DNA of 64,000 nt. Origin: Candidatus Saccharimonadota bacterium. Its GTDB lineage: Bacteria > Patescibacteriota > Saccharimonadia > Saccharimonadales > Saccharimonadaceae. The stretch covers positions 1 to 64,000 of the forward strand of contig JAFWIK010000002.1 in NCBI GenBank assembly GCA_017514905.1, read 5' to 3'. Positions 24,600 through 33,511 of the stretch are shown here, one piece after another. A model generated the notes under the pieces. It did no database searches. It had not been told where the DNA came from and saw nothing but the letters and a program-made list of their open reading frames with translations. A program made the position numbers and the translations under genes. Every line of letters begins with the position of its first letter. Positions within the stretch are counted from its first letter, which is position 1.

Positions 24600-26615
24600 T
24601 TAATTCAAAGTCGTTATTTGTTGATATTTGGTAATGCCATCCATTAGCTCTTTATATTTTAACATATTTTCTGGATTTTGCAAAAAAGTGGTTACATCCT
24701 TTTGGGCCCTGGCGATTAGTTTAGTATCAGAAAGCGAAGCAATTCGAAGGTCCAAAGCCCCATGCTGCAAAGCTCCGTAGATTTCGCCTGGACCTCTTAG
24801 CTTGAGGTCAACTTCTGCCAGATGGAACCCATCCGACGACTTTTCTAGTTCCCGGAGCCTCCGAGACGGTGCTGTGTCACCCGCTGTTAGGAGAAAACAA
24901 TATGACGCTACTTGGCCACGTCCGACGCGCCCTCTCAGCTGATGTAGCTGCGCTAATCCGTAGGATTCAGCGTTTTCGATTACCATCAAGGTGGCGTTTG
25001 GCACATCTACGCCAACCTCTATCACCGTCGTAGAAACTAAAATGTCAATTTTGCCAGCGTTAAAACGTGTCATGATTTCGTCTTTTTCGGCTGGCTTCAT
25101 CCGACCGTGCAAGTATTCAATTTTGGCCTTTGGAAAAACGCGTTGTAATTTGGCCGCGCGGGATTTTACCGAAGTAGTCTCGGTGCGCGGATCATCATCG
25201 ATGGCTTTACAAACCCAATATACCTGCTGATGAACCCGTAAAACTCCTTCAATTTGAGGGTACAATTTTTCCTTGGTTTCGACTTCGGTAATGATTTTGG
25301 TTGTAATTGGCTGCCGACCGCGTGGCATCTCGTTTAGAATTGATACGTCAAGATCGCCGAAGATCGTTAGCTGCAAAGAACGTGGTATCGGCGTCGCCGT
25401 CATGGTGAGAAGATGCGGTGCTAGACCCTTTGGTGATTTCAGAGTCAGTTTCTGCCTTTGCTCCACGCCAAAACGGTGCTGCTCATCAATCACGACTAGA
25501 GCCAACCGCTTGAATACCGTGTCGTCCGTGAGCAGAGCGTGTGTGCCAATCACTAAATCAATCTTACCCTCAGCAATCTGCCGCTTTAATTCGGTTTTAT
25601 TTTTGGTCGCACCAGTCAGAAGTGCTAACTTGACGCCTAATGGCTCCAAGATCTTGACTAAGCCATCATAATGTTGTGAAGCTAAAATTGCCGTTGGTGC
25701 AAGTAAAGCCACTTGATTTCCAGAAAGAGCTGCCTCGTAAGCCGCGAGTGCTGCCACCATCGTTTTGCCAGAGCCCACGTCACCTTGGAGTAGTCTATTC
25801 ATTGGTACTGGCTTTTCCATATCTTGGAAAATTTCCCAGGTGGCTTTTTTCTGTGCGCCCGTTAATGTAAAGGGTAAACTCCGAACGAATTTTTGAATCT
25901 TGGTTCGGTCAAAAGCAATTGGGATGGCCTTTAGTTTTTCGTTTTCGCGACGGTTGAGCTTCGCCGCCAGAATGAGTTCGAATAACTCCTCGTAGGCTAG
26001 ATAATCCCTGGCGTTTTGAGCCGACTTAATAGAATTTGGAAAATGAATATAAAACAGCGCGTTCTTGCGCGTCCCGGGCTTGACGCTCGGTAATAGGTCG
26101 GGAATTTCGTTAAAAGCATCGCGTGACAAACTAATTAAACGTCGGAAATTTTGAGGTTTCAGACTACCGTGTGCTACGTAAACTGGGTTTAGACCGACGG
26201 TCGGATCGACATCACTTACTTCAGCCGCCGAGGGCGAAATAAGACTAAAACGCCCATTTTTGAACTCATAATTTCCCTTAAAATAATATTCTTTGCTGCT
26301 ATCGAATTGTTTGATTCTGTAGCCTTGATTAAACCACACGACTTTGATTGCGCCTGTGTCATCTCTAATTACGCCCTCCGTTACCGACAGATTTCGCCGC
26401 TTGGCTCGACGCGTGCTGAGAGAATCAATTTTCCCTTTCACTACCACTTTGCCTGGACGAATTCCAGAAATCGAGGTGGGCGCAGTATAATTCTCGTAAT
26501 CCCGAGGCAAGTTGTAAAGAAAATCTCGCACCGTACGGATCCCGTATTTTCTTAAAGTCTCAGCAGTCTTATTTCCTACTCCCTTCAAAACATCTACGTC
26601 GGCAAATAAATCCAT
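24600..26615 (-). CDS. recG: ATP-dependent DNA helicase RecG
   Basis: RecG remodels stalled replication forks and branch-migrates Holliday junctions. The 671-residue product has the N-terminal wedge domain (OB fold, about 1-150). Walker A is GDVGSGKT (about residue 280), the DEAH-type box is DEQHRFGVEQR, motif III is LLTMTATPIPRSL, and motif VI is QLHQLRGRVGRGQ. The length is near the usual 690. The ATG follows a TATAAT box after 6 nt (positions 26622-26627), so the mRNA is probably leaderless. rsmD follows immediately. Confidence 0.97.
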   Translation of the reverse strand: MDLFADVDVLKGVGNKTAETLRKYGIRTVRDFLYNLPRDYENYTAPTSISGIRPGKVVVKGKIDSLSTRRAKRRNLSVTEGVIRDDTGAIKVVWFNQGYRIKQFDSSKEYYFKGNYEFKNGRFSLISPSAAEVSDVDPTVGLNPVYVAHGSLKPQNFRRLISLSRDAFNEIPDLLPSVKPGTRKNALFYIHFPNSIKSAQNARDYLAYEELFELILAAKLNRRENEKLKAIPIAFDRTKIQKFVRSLPFTLTGAQKKATWEIFQDMEKPVPMNRLLQGDVGSGKTMVAALAAYEAALSGNQVALLAPTAILASQHYDGLVKILEPLGVKLALLTGATKNKTELKRQIAEGKIDLVIGTHALLTDDTVFKRLALVVIDEQHRFGVEQRQKLTLKSPKGLAPHLLTMTATPIPRSLQLTIFGDLDVSILNEMPRGRQPITTKIITEVETKEKLYPQIEGVLRVHQQVYWVCKAIDDDPRTETTSVKSRAAKLQRVFPKAKIEYLHGRMKPAEKDEIMTRFNAGKIDILVSTTVIEVGVDVPNATLMVIENAESYGLAQLHQLRGRVGRGQVASYCFLLTAGDTAPSRRLRELEKSSDGFHLAEVDLKLRGPGEIYGALQHGALDLRIASLSDTKLIARAQKDVTTFLQNPENMLKYKELMDGITKYQQITTLN

Positions 26616-26644
26616 GCCATCATTATAGCATATTAAAGGTAGTG

Positions 26645-27388
26645 CTACTCTGCCTTGCCGCTATGCTCTTCGCGCCATTTATCGACTTCACCGTGATTGC
26701 CAGAGAGTAGCACTTCTGGCACTTTCATGCCGCGAAAATCTTCGGGCCGCGTATACTGCGGATACTCCAAATTATCGCCGTCCGAAAAAGATTCAATTTC
26801 GGCGGAAGTTTCTCCACCTAGCACGCCCGGAATTAATCTTACGATCGAGTCGATGATGATGAGTGCCGGCAGTTCTCCACCGGTGAGGACGTATTTGCCC
26901 AGCGAAATCTTGTAATCTACAATCGACAAAATCCTTTCGTCGTACCCCTCGTAATGCGGACAAAGAATTATGTAATGAGGGTTTGCATCCGAATTCGGGG
27001 GATTCCGGAGCGCGGCAGCGCGAGGATTAGCGCGCTCGCCCCGTGGCGACGGGCGCGAGCGACGCGACCCCGAATTGGATGCAAAGCCTCTTGCTAATTC
27101 TTGGCTCCAGATTTCGCCTACGGGGGTAGGCAAAATCACTTTGGCGTCTGGGTCTTTGGCTTTCACTGACTCGATGGCAGCAAAAACAGGCTCACAGCGA
27201 AGCAACATGCCGTCACCCCCACCATACGGAGTATCATCCACAGATTTATGAGGCCCCAAGCCAAAATCACGTAAATTCACAAAATCAAACTCCGCCAGGC
27301 CTTTTTCGGTCGCTTTCCACATCATTGAAGTCTTAAGATATGGCTCCAAAGCCTCTTTAAAGAGTGTAATTATTGTGAATTTTATCAT
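26645..27388 (-). CDS. trmD: tRNA (guanine37-N1)-methyltransferase with inserted palindromic element
   Basis: TrmD makes m1G37 next to the anticodon, preventing frameshifts. The 247-residue product starts KFTIITLFKEALEPYL and carries DDTPYGGGDGMLLR, the SPOUT knot segment HYEGYDERILSIVDYKISLGKYVLTGGELPALIIIDSIVRLIPGVLG, and PQYTRPEDFRGMKVPEVLLSGNHGEVDKWR. Between QELARGFA and NPHYIILCPHYEG lies an extra segment of about 30 residues encoded by the palindrome at 26977-27090, which remains in frame. The insertion sits just before the AdoMet-binding knot. A TATAAT-like box ends 7 nt before the ATG (leaderless). Confidence 0.95.
   Translation of the reverse strand: MIKFTIITLFKEALEPYLKTSMMWKATEKGLAEFDFVNLRDFGLGPHKSVDDTPYGGGDGMLLRCEPVFAAIESVKAKDPDAKVILPTPVGEIWSQELARGFASNSGSRRSRPSPRGERANPRAAALRNPPNSDANPHYIILCPHYEGYDERILSIVDYKISLGKYVLTGGELPALIIIDSIVRLIPGVLGGETSAEIESFSDGDNLEYPQYTRPEDFRGMKVPEVLLSGNHGEVDKWREEHSGKAE
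26977..27090. repeat. Intragenic palindromic element, family B (trmD copy)
   Basis: GAGGGTTTGCATCCGAATTC at 26977 pairs with an arm ending GATGCAAAGCCTC at 27090. Bases 26991-27075 are identical, in reverse complement, to 42281-42365 in iscS. The 114 bp equal 38 codons and are translated as SNSGSRRSRPSPRGERANPR and onward. Confidence 0.95.
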
Positions 27389-27427
27389 AAAACATATTAT
27401 ACCATATTTTTGGAATAAAAAAAGTGC

Positions 27428-27456
27428 TTGACATTATTATTTTTATGGCTTATTAT
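27428..27456 (+). promoter_or_regulatory. Promoter of the putative stable RNA upstream of obgE
   Basis: TTGACA at 27428-27433 and TATTAT at 27451-27456 are spaced by 17 bp. The region TATTATAAACGTAAG closely resembles the promoter at 39810-39838 (TATTATAAACATAAG). Confidence 0.8.
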
Positions 27457-27462
27457 AAACGT

Positions 27463-27606
27463 AAGCTGGTACGCTTCACAGGGGTTCCACTGATTAATTA
27501 GTGGAGTGTGGAGACTTACATTAAAACAAACAGCGGATCAAAACAAACCAATGTGCCCCAGGGTGGGCGCGCATCAGCGCGAAGAAGAGACTGAGCGATC
27601 AGCCTC
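27463..27606 (+). ncRNA. Putative structured RNA between trmD and obgE
   Basis: A strong promoter leads into about 145 nt with no supported open frame. GTAAG near 27461 pairs with CTTAC near 27516, and inside it CTTCACA/TGTGGAG and TTCCACT/AGTGGA make a long stem. ATGTGCCCC/GGGCGCGCAT forms a second hairpin (27551-27574). AAGAAGAGACTGA/TCAGCCTCTTCTT (27582-27611) forms a strong 3' stem next to the obgE promoter. It does not match the SRP, tmRNA or RNase P cores I know. Confidence 0.5.
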
Positions 27607-27627
27607 TTCTTGTGTTATAATGGGTTT

Positions 27628-29127
27628 ATGTTTGTTGATAAAGCTAAAGTGAGTTTGAAAGCCGGTAAAGGCGGTAATGGTGCCGTTTCTTTTCGCCGCG
27701 AAATCTATATTCCAAAGGGTGGACCTGACGGCGGCGATGGCGGCAAAGGTGGCGATATTGTTTTTCTTGCCGACAAAGACACTAATAGCTTAGTCGATTT
27801 TCGTTTCACGCCGATTCTCGAAGCCGCGAACGGTAAAAATGGTTCGGGCCAACGCTCCGCTGGCCGCTCTGGCGAGGACCTCATCGTCAAGGTGCCCGTC
27901 GGCACCAGCGTCTACAGATTAGAACACGACGGATATCCTCGCGTTCTAGTGGCGGACCTAGTGCAGAATGGTCAAAAGGTGATTATCGCCCATGGTGGCG
28001 ATGGCGGTTTTGGCAATGCTCACTTCAAGAGTTCCACTCGCCAAGCTCCTCTAATTGCAGAAGTCGGCGAACCCGGCGAAGAATTTGAAGCGGAACTCGA
28101 ACTTAAATCCATGGCTGATGTTGGTCTGGTTGGTCTACCAAACGCTGGTAAATCTACTTTTCTGTCCGTTGTCTCAAATGCTAAGCCCGAAATTGCTGAC
28201 TATCCATTCACCACGCTTACCCCACATATTGGGGTAGCGACCGTAGATGGTAAAGATCTGCTAATTGCTGATATCCCCGGACTGATAGAAGGGGCTGCTG
28301 AAGGTAAAGGCTTGGGTCATGACTTTTTACGCCATGTAGATCGTACCTCAGTTTTATTGCATCTCATCGATATCTATAATAATGATACCGGTGAAGCATA
28401 CCAAACTATTAGAAATGAGCTAGAAAAGTACTCTGACTTAGCTTCGCGTCCTGAAATCATTGCCCTCACTAAGTGTGAAGGTGTCGGCGAAGATATCATT
28501 AAAATGCAGATGGCTTCCATCCTCAAAAAGAACCCAAACGCCAAAATCTTCGCGATTTCTAGCCAAGCCCATCAAGGCATCACTGAGCTACTCAGGGAAC
28601 TCGCGGCGGGGGTGGCTGAATGCCATTTTTCTGGACCGGATGTAGAGTCCTCGACGTCATACATTGGAAACAAAGAACGAGCGACAAAAGATGGTTTTGT
28701 GAGCATTCGCGACAACGGGAGCGAACTAGCGAGCGAGCCCCGTAACGACCGTCGCAGGAGCCGAGGAGACGAAAAGCTCGCTTTTCGTCTTGAGGCGACG
28801 CCCAACGGACGACCCTCGGTCGACGGGAGCGAGCGAAGCGGCGAACAAAATCATCTTTTGAGCGAAGTTCCTACGATTTCACTCAAAAATGACCAACTGA
28901 AGGATACTTGGCAAGTCAAACAGGATGGCGACAAATTTATCGTAACCGGCGAAAAAATTGAGAAGTTCGCCCGCCGTACGGATCTCGATAACTATGCCAG
29001 CCTCAATCGTCTCCGTGATATCATGAAAAAAATGGGTATTCATGCTGAGTTAACGTCTCGGGGCGCCAAACCTGAGTCCATCATTGAAGTTGCTGGCAAA
29101 GATTTTACTTTGGTCGAAGACTGGTAG
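27628..29127 (+). CDS. obgE: GTPase ObgE/CgtA with inserted palindromic element
   Basis: Obg is a ribosome-associated GTPase for 50S maturation and stress control. The start chosen is the ATG at 27628 (MFVDKAKVSLKAG); TATAAT at 27616-27621 makes it leaderless. The 499-residue product has the glycine-rich Obg fold (GGPDGGDGGKGGDIVFLAD...), the G domain (GLPNAGKSTFLS, DIPGLIEGAAEGKGLG, ALTKCEG) and the C-terminal OCT domain (LRDIMKKMGIHAEL...GAKPESIIEVAGKDF). The linker between the G and OCT domains, about residues 350-415, is enlarged by the element at 28675-28870, which reads through in frame. Confidence 0.96.
   Translation: MFVDKAKVSLKAGKGGNGAVSFRREIYIPKGGPDGGDGGKGGDIVFLADKDTNSLVDFRFTPILEAANGKNGSGQRSAGRSGEDLIVKVPVGTSVYRLEHDGYPRVLVADLVQNGQKVIIAHGGDGGFGNAHFKSSTRQAPLIAEVGEPGEEFEAELELKSMADVGLVGLPNAGKSTFLSVVSNAKPEIADYPFTTLTPHIGVATVDGKDLLIADIPGLIEGAAEGKGLGHDFLRHVDRTSVLLHLIDIYNNDTGEAYQTIRNELEKYSDLASRPEIIALTKCEGVGEDIIKMQMASILKKNPNAKIFAISSQAHQGITELLRELAAGVAECHFSGPDVESSTSYIGNKERATKDGFVSIRDNGSELASEPRNDRRRSRGDEKLAFRLEATPNGRPSVDGSERSGEQNHLLSEVPTISLKNDQLKDTWQVKQDGDKFIVTGEKIEKFARRTDLDNYASLNRLRDIMKKMGIHAELTSRGAKPESIIEVAGKDFTLVEDW
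28675..28870. repeat. Intragenic palindromic element, family D (obgE copy)
   Basis: The left arm GAACGAGCGACAAAAGATGG (28675) matches the complement of the right arm ending ATCTTTTGAGCGAAGTTC (28870). The core starts TTCGCGACAACGGGAGCGA, shared exactly with the second mnmA element, and has an internal hairpin GACGAAAAGC/GCTTTTCGTC near 28768-28790. It encodes about 65 extra residues of ObgE. Confidence 0.85.
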
Positions 29128-29149
29128 TTGTTGTAAAAATTACAACAAC
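29127..29149. terminator. Short hairpin after obgE
   Basis: GTTGTTGTAA at 29127-29136 pairs with TTACAACAAC at 29140-29149, overlapping the last base of the obgE stop. There is no T run, so termination is uncertain. It sits between convergent genes. Confidence 0.5.
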
Positions 29150-29193
29150 AAAACAACAACAATCCGCATTTATATTAATAAAGTCTAATATAA

Positions 29194-30294
29194 CTAATGG
29201 ATGTAATTAAATCTACCCACCGCACTTGCCGGGATAGTCGAACGAATTACGCGATAGTTCACACCATAATTCATTTCCGTTACCACAATTGAACCATCGC
29301 TGTTAACGGATTCTACGTATCCAACGTGACCATACCAACCAGACGAGGTTTGGAAAACTGCACCAGCAGATGGCGTTCGATTTACAACATAGCCAGCTCT
29401 AGCCGCATTACGTGCCCAAGCATTAGCGTTGCCAAGGTTTGAAGGCAAATCTTGCCTCTTGTACCAAGCCCACTGTGTACACTGGCCACGACCATAAGGA
29501 CCGCCTAAATTATAGAAATATCCGACTACCTCAATGTTTTGGCGTTCTGATGAATTACCGAGATAAGTATAGCTACTATTTGTATGCGTTGAGCGACGTG
29601 AAGACCATCTTCTAGCTGGAGCCACATATTCTGGCCTTTCGGTCTCTGGTAGACTCCCGTCTTTAATTACAATCCTCGCCCCTTCGGTGAGACCAGATAC
29701 TTCTAGGTCATTTAAAGCAATGATTTCATCAGATTTGGAGCCATATTTCTCGGCAATCGAGTCTATAGTGTCGCCGGGCTTCACGGTATAAACAATGCCA
29801 GATGTGCTTGGAATATAGAGCACAGTCCCAGCTGCAACATCTACAGTCTTTAGGCCGTTAGACCATCTGATTTGATCTGCCGAAACGTTATATTTTGAAG
29901 CCAAAGTGTCGACATTTTCGCCCTCTTCTACTACATGCTCGATCACCCCACGCGAAACTGAAATGTTAGTGAGGTTTGGTTTTTCGAGTTTACCAGTAGT
30001 GGTCTGCCCTGAATCGTAAATCGTGGTGGTCACAACGTAATTAGAGGCCACATCGGTGGCACTGGCAAGCCCTAAAGCATCGGATAGATCTGCTACCACA
30101 TAAAGCTCAGACATCTGATCTACAGACACATCGTAATCAGTCTTAGCAAAAGAATCTAGGCTCAGTGTAGTATCCTGGTCCCTTTTGTCGATCGAACCAC
30201 AAAAAACTAAGGCTATTACCGCCACGCCAGCCAAAAAATACGGTAAAACCTTACCTAACCATCCTGAAAAAATATTCTTCCTTCGTTTTGTCAT
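29194..30294 (-). CDS. LysM-CHAP peptidoglycan hydrolase, membrane anchored
   Basis: The 366-residue product has an N-terminal membrane helix (about residues 15-32). Two LysM repeats follow (VEEGENVDTLASKYNVSADQIRWSNGL and VKPGDTIDSIAEKYGSKSDEIIALNDL). A C-terminal CHAP amidase/endopeptidase domain carries the catalytic cysteine in GQCTQWAWYKRQ and the histidine in GWYGHVGYVESV. It cleaves peptidoglycan peptides, probably for cell separation or attack on host wall. Its ATG overlaps the end of the RuvX-MltG gene by 4 bp, so both wall enzymes are co-expressed. Confidence 0.92.
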   Translation of the reverse strand: MTKRRKNIFSGWLGKVLPYFLAGVAVIALVFCGSIDKRDQDTTLSLDSFAKTDYDVSVDQMSELYVVADLSDALGLASATDVASNYVVTTTIYDSGQTTTGKLEKPNLTNISVSRGVIEHVVEEGENVDTLASKYNVSADQIRWSNGLKTVDVAAGTVLYIPSTSGIVYTVKPGDTIDSIAEKYGSKSDEIIALNDLEVSGLTEGARIVIKDGSLPETERPEYVAPARRWSSRRSTHTNSSYTYLGNSSERQNIEVVGYFYNLGGPYGRGQCTQWAWYKRQDLPSNLGNANAWARNAARAGYVVNRTPSAGAVFQTSSGWYGHVGYVESVNSDGSIVVTEMNYGVNYRVIRSTIPASAVGRFNYIH

Positions 30295-31715
30295 AATGAT
30301 GCGTTACAGAGGTCTTGGCAATGGCTGTAGATGTTCTGAATGTGCTCTGCCTCTGTATAACTATAATACATCAAACCATCGTCTCCTGTCAAGAAGTAAA
30401 GATAAGCTGTATCTGAAGGATTAGCTACAGCTAGAAGCGCTGAGAGTCCAGGGCTCGAAATCGGCCCACAAGGTAGCCCCTGTCGATTTCTGGTATTATA
30501 ACAAGAATCAAGCGTTAAAGCGCTCTGATTATCCTGGTATTTTTCTCTATTAGGGTCGACTACATCCAGAGCATACGAAACCGTTACGTCACTACCTAGC
30601 ATTATTCCGTTAGCAAGCCGCGACAGAAAGATTTGAGCCACTGTTGGCTGCTCAGATGAAGGAGCTTCTCTTTGTACGATGGAGGCCAAGGTAATTCCCT
30701 CATAAAGTGACAAACCTTGTTTCTTGTAAGCGTCTTTCAGGTGGTTTTTGTTAATCACCTCATTCATTGCCTCTAAATATCGGTTTAAAATTTCCTTTAC
30801 CGGAGTATTATTATAAAATTCATATGTTTCGCCAAACAAGTATCCTTCAAGCGTTGCGCCTTCGGGTCGATCTTTCAAAAAACCGTAATCGTAATCTGCG
30901 TTAAAAGCTTCCTCGACTTCTTCACTTGAAAAACCTGCTTCAACCAGATTTTTTTTGATTTCAAAAATCGTTTCACCCGGTTTAATAGTAAAATTGAACT
31001 TTGCATCTTCCTGCGCTTGCTCTAACTTAGCGTAGTATTCTTGCCGCTCTCGACGGCGAATTTCTCTCACTACTAGTAAAGTTGCGCCGGTCGCCAGTAA
31101 GCCCACAATTACCAGTATAATGATACCAGATGTCCACTTGGTGGCGGTTTTTACTTTATGTTTAGCTTTTTTAGTCTTTAGTCTCACTTTATCTGCTCCC
31201 TTTTTAGTCATATTAGTTACAGCTTCTCCCGCGTCTGCCACCGCTGCCTTCACATTTTCTGTCTTACTAGATTTCTCCGTAGGCTGAGGTTCAGTTTCTT
31301 TTTGTGCCGCTGATACGGTATAACTTTCCAAAAAATCTTGTAAAATAATCGTCGCGGCCTCAGTATCAATATCACCTTTTTCGTATTTCTTTTTCCGAGC
31401 CTTTAATCTTTCTTCCGCTACTACTGATGTCAAAGATTCGTCCTGGAACTTAATATGCGCACCAGGTATCATTTCAGTGAGTTTTTTGGCAAAATTGCGG
31501 GCATATAAAGATTGTGCCGTTTCGTTACCTTCGTTACTGCGTGGCAAACCCAGGACAAAGAAGTTCGTATTGTTTAGTCTAGCAATCTGATTTAATTCTT
31601 GCCATTCGTTACCATTAACTTCAACAAAACCTACCGGCACCGCTATTCTAGTGCCAGAGTCAGCTTTTGCCACACCAATTCTTTTTTCGCCAATATCTAA
31701 CCCAATTACCCGCAT
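30291..31715 (-). CDS. RuvX/YqgF – MltG fusion protein
   Basis: Residues 1-130 form a YqgF/RuvX RNase H-like domain: RVIGLDIGEKRIGVAKAD, FVLGLPRSNEGNE, FQDESLTSVVAEERL and DTEAATIILQDFL. RuvX is linked to 16S rRNA processing or Holliday junction cleavage. After a charged linker, one membrane helix (about 183-205) leads to a MltG (YceG) domain: FTIKPGETIFEIKKNL, GYLFGETYEFY, the catalytic glutamate in ASIVQREAPS and GLPCGPISSPG. MltG cuts nascent glycan strands outside the membrane. The two domains are normally separate proteins. The fusion places the RuvX domain in the cytoplasm and MltG outside, which fits the topology. Confidence 0.9.
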   Translation of the reverse strand: MRVIGLDIGEKRIGVAKADSGTRIAVPVGFVEVNGNEWQELNQIARLNNTNFFVLGLPRSNEGNETAQSLYARNFAKKLTEMIPGAHIKFQDESLTSVVAEERLKARKKKYEKGDIDTEAATIILQDFLESYTVSAAQKETEPQPTEKSSKTENVKAAVADAGEAVTNMTKKGADKVRLKTKKAKHKVKTATKWTSGIIILVIVGLLATGATLLVVREIRRRERQEYYAKLEQAQEDAKFNFTIKPGETIFEIKKNLVEAGFSSEEVEEAFNADYDYGFLKDRPEGATLEGYLFGETYEFYNNTPVKEILNRYLEAMNEVINKNHLKDAYKKQGLSLYEGITLASIVQREAPSSEQPTVAQIFLSRLANGIMLGSDVTVSYALDVVDPNREKYQDNQSALTLDSCYNTRNRQGLPCGPISSPGLSALLAVANPSDTAYLYFLTGDDGLMYYSYTEAEHIQNIYSHCQDLCNASL

Positions 31716-31721
31716 TTTTAT

Positions 31722-33461
31722 CTATGATTCTTTTTTCTCGTTATTTTTTTGGTCAGAATCTTGGTTTTGATTTTGCTCAACCCCATTGCCATTTTGATCT
31801 TTGATTTCAAACTTGACATGAATCTTATTTAGATCGTTTGGAATTGACATTACCCACGGGAACGATCGGTTAATTTCAACATCAGAAACACCATATACTT
31901 CTCTGATTTCTCGCTGAGCATCACCAAGCCCCTTACCCTTAATCTTTTCGACCAACTCACCTTCTGTGATTTTTGGACCGACGTAGTACTGAGCCTTCAA
32001 CTTATTGGTAGAGCCAGGCTTCACCTGGGAGGCATTTTCAACGTAAATATTTTTAATCTCATAAATCTTTTGATCGTCTTCTAGATTGGCTTTTTTATTG
32101 ATAAACTGTTCTAGTTTGATTTTATCAATTGTATAAACTGAAGCAGAAGTTGTCATCTTGAGAGACGGTTTGACACCTTCCTTCACTTCTTCGTCGGCTG
32201 CGGGTGAAACTGTAACCGCAGAAGCAGACTGCTCAAAGCTGACATCGATAATATAGTAGTCATCCCCAATTGAATCATACAATTTCTGCTTTACCTCTTC
32301 TTCTTTTGCGGAAGTCAACTCGTTTTGCGCTTTAATAACGTCAGATTGCTGCACTATGACTACTTCGTTATCAGTACCTCCAGTCACAGCTGTTTCAGAA
32401 CATCCGCCCACTCCAGAAAGAGTCAACCAACCACAAGATGGGTCGATGTTATATTTAGTCCCTGCTTCTGCAGCTTCTACGTTAACCTTCAATGTCTTGA
32501 CGCAGCCATTTTTTTCTTTCCATGTTATTACTTCGTCAACGCTCATTCCTTCCTTAAAATTATCACACTCGGTGACTGTCTTTCCATCCCAAGATATAGA
32601 AGCTGTAGGATTTGCGATAAATTTTAATCCATTCACGGTCAATGACTCTATAGGATAATTCCCTTCTGTAGAAAATTTATGTTTGATCGTTACACTACCA
32701 GTTGCTTTTTCACCTAAATTCTTCTTGCCGGTTGCTTCAAATGTTACTTCCTGCGGAATATCAATTTTCTTTTGTTCAAGATAAAATTTACCCTCCTCAG
32801 CATTCTCTTGATTTATATTATCTGTAAAAGAAATACTTTCAGAAAAACTTTTCTGATCAGTTTTTATTGCTACCACAATATCTACAGCGGGAGCAACCAC
32901 AAAAGCCCAAACCAAAAAGATGACCAAAGCTAAACAACCAATCCCAGCCGCAATAGACAATTTTTTGTGATTCTTAATCCAGTTCACAAATTTATTACCA
33001 CTTTTATTGTCGGATTTTTTTGCCGGTTTCTTTTTTGGTTTTTCTTCTTCTTCTTCTTTTTTAGACTCCTCCTCGGCTTTCTCTGCGGTTTCGTCTGTTT
33101 TTTCCTCTTCTGCGTCGGTTATATCGTCTGGCTCTTCAATTAGATCTTCTTTTTCAGTCTTGTCTACATCTTCATTCTTGGCTATTTCTGGAATAACTGG
33201 TGCTGATTGGAGATTCTTCGCTACTGGAATCTTGGCAGATGCAGCCAATTTAATAATAGAAGGATCGACCGTTACTAGTACGACGGTTTTTTCGGCTGTA
33301 GCGCCAGTCTTGGAAATTAGCTTAATATTTACTACGCTTCGAAAAACACCGGCTTTTTTTGGCGGTACGATGGCAACGATTTTTTCTTTTGAGTTTTCGA
33401 TTTTAAGAATGATATCTGTGATATCATCTTCAGGCTCAATATAAATCACATCTTTGTTCAT
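31722..33461 (-). CDS. Large membrane-anchored protein of unknown function
   Basis: I do not recognise a known family with confidence. The 579-residue product has a cytoplasmic N-terminal domain of about 85 residues (VIYIEPEDDITDIILKIENSKEKIVAIVPPKKAG). A highly acidic and lysine-rich linker (about 105-160) leads to one membrane helix (LSIAAGIGCLALVIFLVWAFVVAPAVDIVVA). The outer region is about 370 residues and beta-rich. Its first half has three cysteines (ECDNF, NGCVKT, CGWLTLSGVGGCSE). It heads the operon with RuvX-MltG and LysM-CHAP, which suggests a role at the cell wall. A TAAAAT box 7 nt before the ATG suggests a leaderless mRNA. Confidence 0.55.
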   Translation of the reverse strand: MNKDVIYIEPEDDITDIILKIENSKEKIVAIVPPKKAGVFRSVVNIKLISKTGATAEKTVVLVTVDPSIIKLAASAKIPVAKNLQSAPVIPEIAKNEDVDKTEKEDLIEEPDDITDAEEEKTDETAEKAEEESKKEEEEEKPKKKPAKKSDNKSGNKFVNWIKNHKKLSIAAGIGCLALVIFLVWAFVVAPAVDIVVAIKTDQKSFSESISFTDNINQENAEEGKFYLEQKKIDIPQEVTFEATGKKNLGEKATGSVTIKHKFSTEGNYPIESLTVNGLKFIANPTASISWDGKTVTECDNFKEGMSVDEVITWKEKNGCVKTLKVNVEAAEAGTKYNIDPSCGWLTLSGVGGCSETAVTGGTDNEVVIVQQSDVIKAQNELTSAKEEEVKQKLYDSIGDDYYIIDVSFEQSASAVTVSPAADEEVKEGVKPSLKMTTSASVYTIDKIKLEQFINKKANLEDDQKIYEIKNIYVENASQVKPGSTNKLKAQYYVGPKITEGELVEKIKGKGLGDAQREIREVYGVSDVEINRSFPWVMSIPNDLNKIHVKFEIKDQNGNGVEQNQNQDSDQKNNEKKES

Positions 33462-33511
33462 ATATAGAATTTTACCACATTTTTTAAAGCTTGTGTTAAA
33501 ATAATATGTAG

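Noticed and set aside
27463-27606. 6S RNA or SRP RNA
   Set aside because: The ends do not pair as in 6S RNA, and the conserved SRP core (GGAAGGAAGCAGC-like) is absent.
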